Positions 45,840-47,440 of a stretch of 47,440 nucleotides of DNA are shown in pieces. Both the position numbers and the translations under genes were made by a program. Every line of letters begins with the position of its first letter. The stretch's first letter is position 1. Below the pieces are notes generated by a model, which did no database searches, had not been told where the DNA came from, and saw only the letters and a list, made by a program, of their open reading frames with translations. Source of the DNA: Gemmiger sp. An87 (GTDB lineage: Bacteria; Bacillota; Clostridia; Oscillospirales; Ruminococcaceae); the NCBI RefSeq assembly GCF_002159185.1, contig NZ_NFHD01000027.1, positions 1-47,440 on the forward strand, read 5' to 3'.

Positions 45840-47440
45840 TCAGTCCACCGCCCGTTCCAGCCGCAGCACTGCCACCGAAATGTCGTCCGGCCTGCGGCGG
45901 CCCTCTGCCCGTTTCAGAGCCATGTCCGCCAGCAGCTCTGCGGTCTGCTGGGGCGTGTTGCCGCTGGCGGCGCACAGCTCCAGCTGCTGGCACAGCCAGC
46001 CGCTGCCGTCGGTGAGTGCGCCGTCGCTGACCAGCACCACCCAGTCGCCCTCGTTCAGGGCCACAGAATCCTGCTGGCCCACCACCTGTTCCAGAATACC
46101 CACCGGCAGGCTGCTGCCCTCCAGCGCCTGGGCCTTGCCGCCCCGCAAAAGCAGGGTGGGGCAGGCCCCTGCCTTGAACAGGCTGGCCCGGCCGGTGTAA
46201 AGGTCCACCGTGACCAGATCCATGGTGGCGGCGCTCTCCTCATCGCTTTTCAGCGCCAGGGCCACATTCACCAGCCGGGCGGCGCTTTGCGCCCCGAAGC
46301 CCGCCTTCAACAGCCTTGCCGCCAGGGTAGCTGCCAGGGTTCCGTCAATGGCGGCGGGTCGGCCCACACCCATGCCGTCGCAGAGCAGCAGATGGGCGTT
46401 GCCGAAGCAGTCGCAGAACTGCTCCACCGCGTCGCCGCAGGCCCCCGCCTTGGCCGGACGGGCCGCCAGCCCGTACCGGGGAAAATACAACGGTTGTTCG
46501 CTGAAGGTGATGGTGGTCACCGCTCGGCAGTGGTCCATCCGGGGCAGGGTGAGCGGCCGGTGCAAAATGCGCTGGGCCTCCTCGGTGATCTCGCTCAGCT
46601 CCTGCTGACTGAATGGGGTGCGGCTCACCGTGACCCCTGCCCGCAGGCGGCCCGCCGCGTCGAAGCCTGCCTGGCATTCCAGCGGCTCCAGCCCGATGGA
46701 GGCAAACAGTCTCCCCAGCTGCTCGGTCTTGCCCACGTCCGGCACAATGCTTTGGCCCAGCTGCCCGGCCATCTGGCTCAGGGCCTGGGCCATGGCGCTG
46801 TACTGTTCGGTGAGGGCCGCCCGCATGGCTCCGGCCTTGACCCGGCTCTCTCGCCTGCCCCGGTACAGCGCATACCCCCGGCTGGAGCAGCTGCACAGCT
46901 CGGTGGGATGGATGCAGCGGCAGAACTGGCCGGGCAGCTGCTCCAGCGCCGCCCGGCCCTGCTGCTCCAGAATGGGCTTGAGCCGGTAGAAGCCGTCCAT
47001 GGTGGTGCTGTAGTCCTGCACCCAGCAGCGCTCCCGGCTGCCGCAGGTGCGGCAGAGCTCCTCGGCCACATAGTCTACCACCCAGTTGTAGCTCTCCCCC
47101 CGCCGGGGCAGGGTCTCATACACCTGGTTCACGGTATCGGCAATGCCGGTGAGGGCGCTGGCCACGCTTTCCAGCTGGCTTACCGCTCCGGCCACCCGGG
47201 GACGCTGGGCGGCGGAGGGGTCGGTCTGACCGGGCAGCGCGGCCAGCAGCCGGGCAGGCAGTGCGAAGAAAGCCGCCTCGCCCAGTGCGGCGCTCCCCAG
47301 AAATCCCACCGCCAGGCTGCTTTGCGGCGCGGCCAGCACCCCCAGCAGCCCGCCCGCTAAAAACAGGGTGGCGCAGCCCAGCCGCTCCCCGGGGGTGAAG
47401 TAGGCCGCCGCCAGGCAGCCCACCGCCACCGCCAGCCCGG
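45840..47440 (-). CDS. spoIIE: Stage II sporulation protein E, C-terminal part (cut by window edge)
   Basis: At least 533 residues are visible; the frame stays open at the right edge and the start is outside. The visible N-terminal end is hydrophobic, the end of the membrane region. A cysteine-rich middle region (CRTCGSRERCWVQ, CRCIHPTELCSC) follows. The PP2C-type phosphatase domain (about the last 220 residues) has LLLCDGMGVG with the metal Asp, DLVTVDLYTG, and VLVSDGALT with RRPDDISVAVL at the end. SpoIIE dephosphorylates SpoIIAA to activate sigma-F in the forespore and also acts in polar division. It marks an endospore-forming lineage. Confidence 0.93.
   Translation of the reverse strand, partial: GLAVAVGCLAAAYFTPGERLGCATLFLAGGLLGVLAAPQSSLAVGFLGSAALGEAAFFALPARLLAALPGQTDPSAAQRPRVAGAVSQLESVASALTGIADTVNQVYETLPRRGESYNWVVDYVAEELCRTCGSRERCWVQDYSTTMDGFYRLKPILEQQGRAALEQLPGQFCRCIHPTELCSCSSRGYALYRGRRESRVKAGAMRAALTEQYSAMAQALSQMAGQLGQSIVPDVGKTEQLGRLFASIGLEPLECQAGFDAAGRLRAGVTVSRTPFSQQELSEITEEAQRILHRPLTLPRMDHCRAVTTITFSEQPLYFPRYGLAARPAKAGACGDAVEQFCDCFGNAHLLLCDGMGVGRPAAIDGTLAATLAARLLKAGFGAQSAARLVNVALALKSDEESAATMDLVTVDLYTGRASLFKAGACPTLLLRGGKAQALEGSSLPVGILEQVVGQQDSVALNEGDWVVLVSDGALTDGSGWLCQQLELCAASGNTPQQTAELLADMALKRAEGRRRPDDISVAVLRLERAVD

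Noticed and set aside
45489-47360. 623-codon open frame opposite spoIIE and across the Ala/Ser repeat
   Set aside because: It crosses a terminator and reads the repeat in another frame; spoIIE on the minus strand is clearly real.

Overview
The window is a GC-rich chromosomal segment, with AT-rich stretches confined to promoter regions. It looks like a Gram-positive, anaerobic, endospore-lineage Clostridia member, most like the Oscillospiraceae/Ruminococcaceae gut bacteria (Faecalibacterium, Subdoligranulum and Gemmiger relatives). That placement is inferred from a C-terminal SpoIIE fragment, DUF1292, DUF1836 and DUF3842 proteins, rubredoxin, flavodoxin-ferredoxin proteins, class II fructose-bisphosphate aldolase, many lipoproteins and consistent AGGAGG ribosome binding sites. 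No rRNA, tRNA, insertion sequence, phage gene or CRISPR array was seen. The region reads as ordinary chromosome with small, self-regulated accessory modules.

Layout. 0.1-1.5 kb: MATE exporter. 1.7-5.6 kb: OmpR-type two-component system followed by two tandem paralogous lipoproteins; a 16-bp site is shared by the regulator promoter and the lipoprotein upstream region. 5.6-8.3 kb: papain-like protein, GNAT acetyltransferase, HflX. 8.5-11.1 kb: Lrp regulator, DUF4358 lipoprotein, a 50-residue membrane protein, GT2 glycosyltransferase. 11.1-13.3 kb: XRE repressor, DUF3169 and CPBP protease behind a promoter with three identical-arm operators. 13.3-14.3 kb: lysine exporter LysO split in two genes. 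14.4-16.5 kb: thioredoxin-fold protein without catalytic cysteines, LUD protein, a 68-residue protein. 16.6-17.1 kb: a structured RNA (possibly 6S RNA) downstream of a DUF1292 gene. 17.3-20.7 kb: cyclophilin lipoprotein, cardiolipin synthase, DUF3842, rubredoxin. 20.8-23.5 kb: flavodoxin-ferredoxin protein with DUF1836, divergent from a CLC channel.

23.6-27.3 kb: MarR regulator with a YczE-like/cytidylate-kinase-like fusion, then a VanRS-type two-component system. 27.4-33.0 kb: housekeeping genes on the minus strand (ruvX, lysS with an extra tRNA-binding domain, greA, an EF-G-like GTPase). 33.2-37.1 kb: rlmB followed by a 965-residue protein that resembles a P-type ATPase but has lost the phosphorylation motif. 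37.1-40.3 kb: a 500-bp intergenic region rich in DnaA-box-like nonamers, an OGG-type glycosylase, fba behind a terminator-like leader hairpin, and a second flavodoxin-ferredoxin protein. 40.4-42.8 kb: MFS exporter and ArsR-type regulator. 42.9-45.2 kb: BlaI-type repressor with a BlaR1-like protease fused to an M23 endopeptidase. 45.4-47.4 kb: a low-complexity Ala/Ser/Glu lipoprotein and the 3' part of spoIIE.

Recurring theme: at least five modules (XRE, MarR, ArsR, BlaI, OmpR-type) pair a regulator with a membrane or envelope effector, and each has visible inverted-repeat sites at its promoter. The most unusual proteins are the pseudo-P-type ATPase, the BlaR1-M23 fusion, the YczE-kinase fusion and the cysteine-less peroxiredoxin-like protein. 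All family assignments are from reading motifs by eye; no database search was run.
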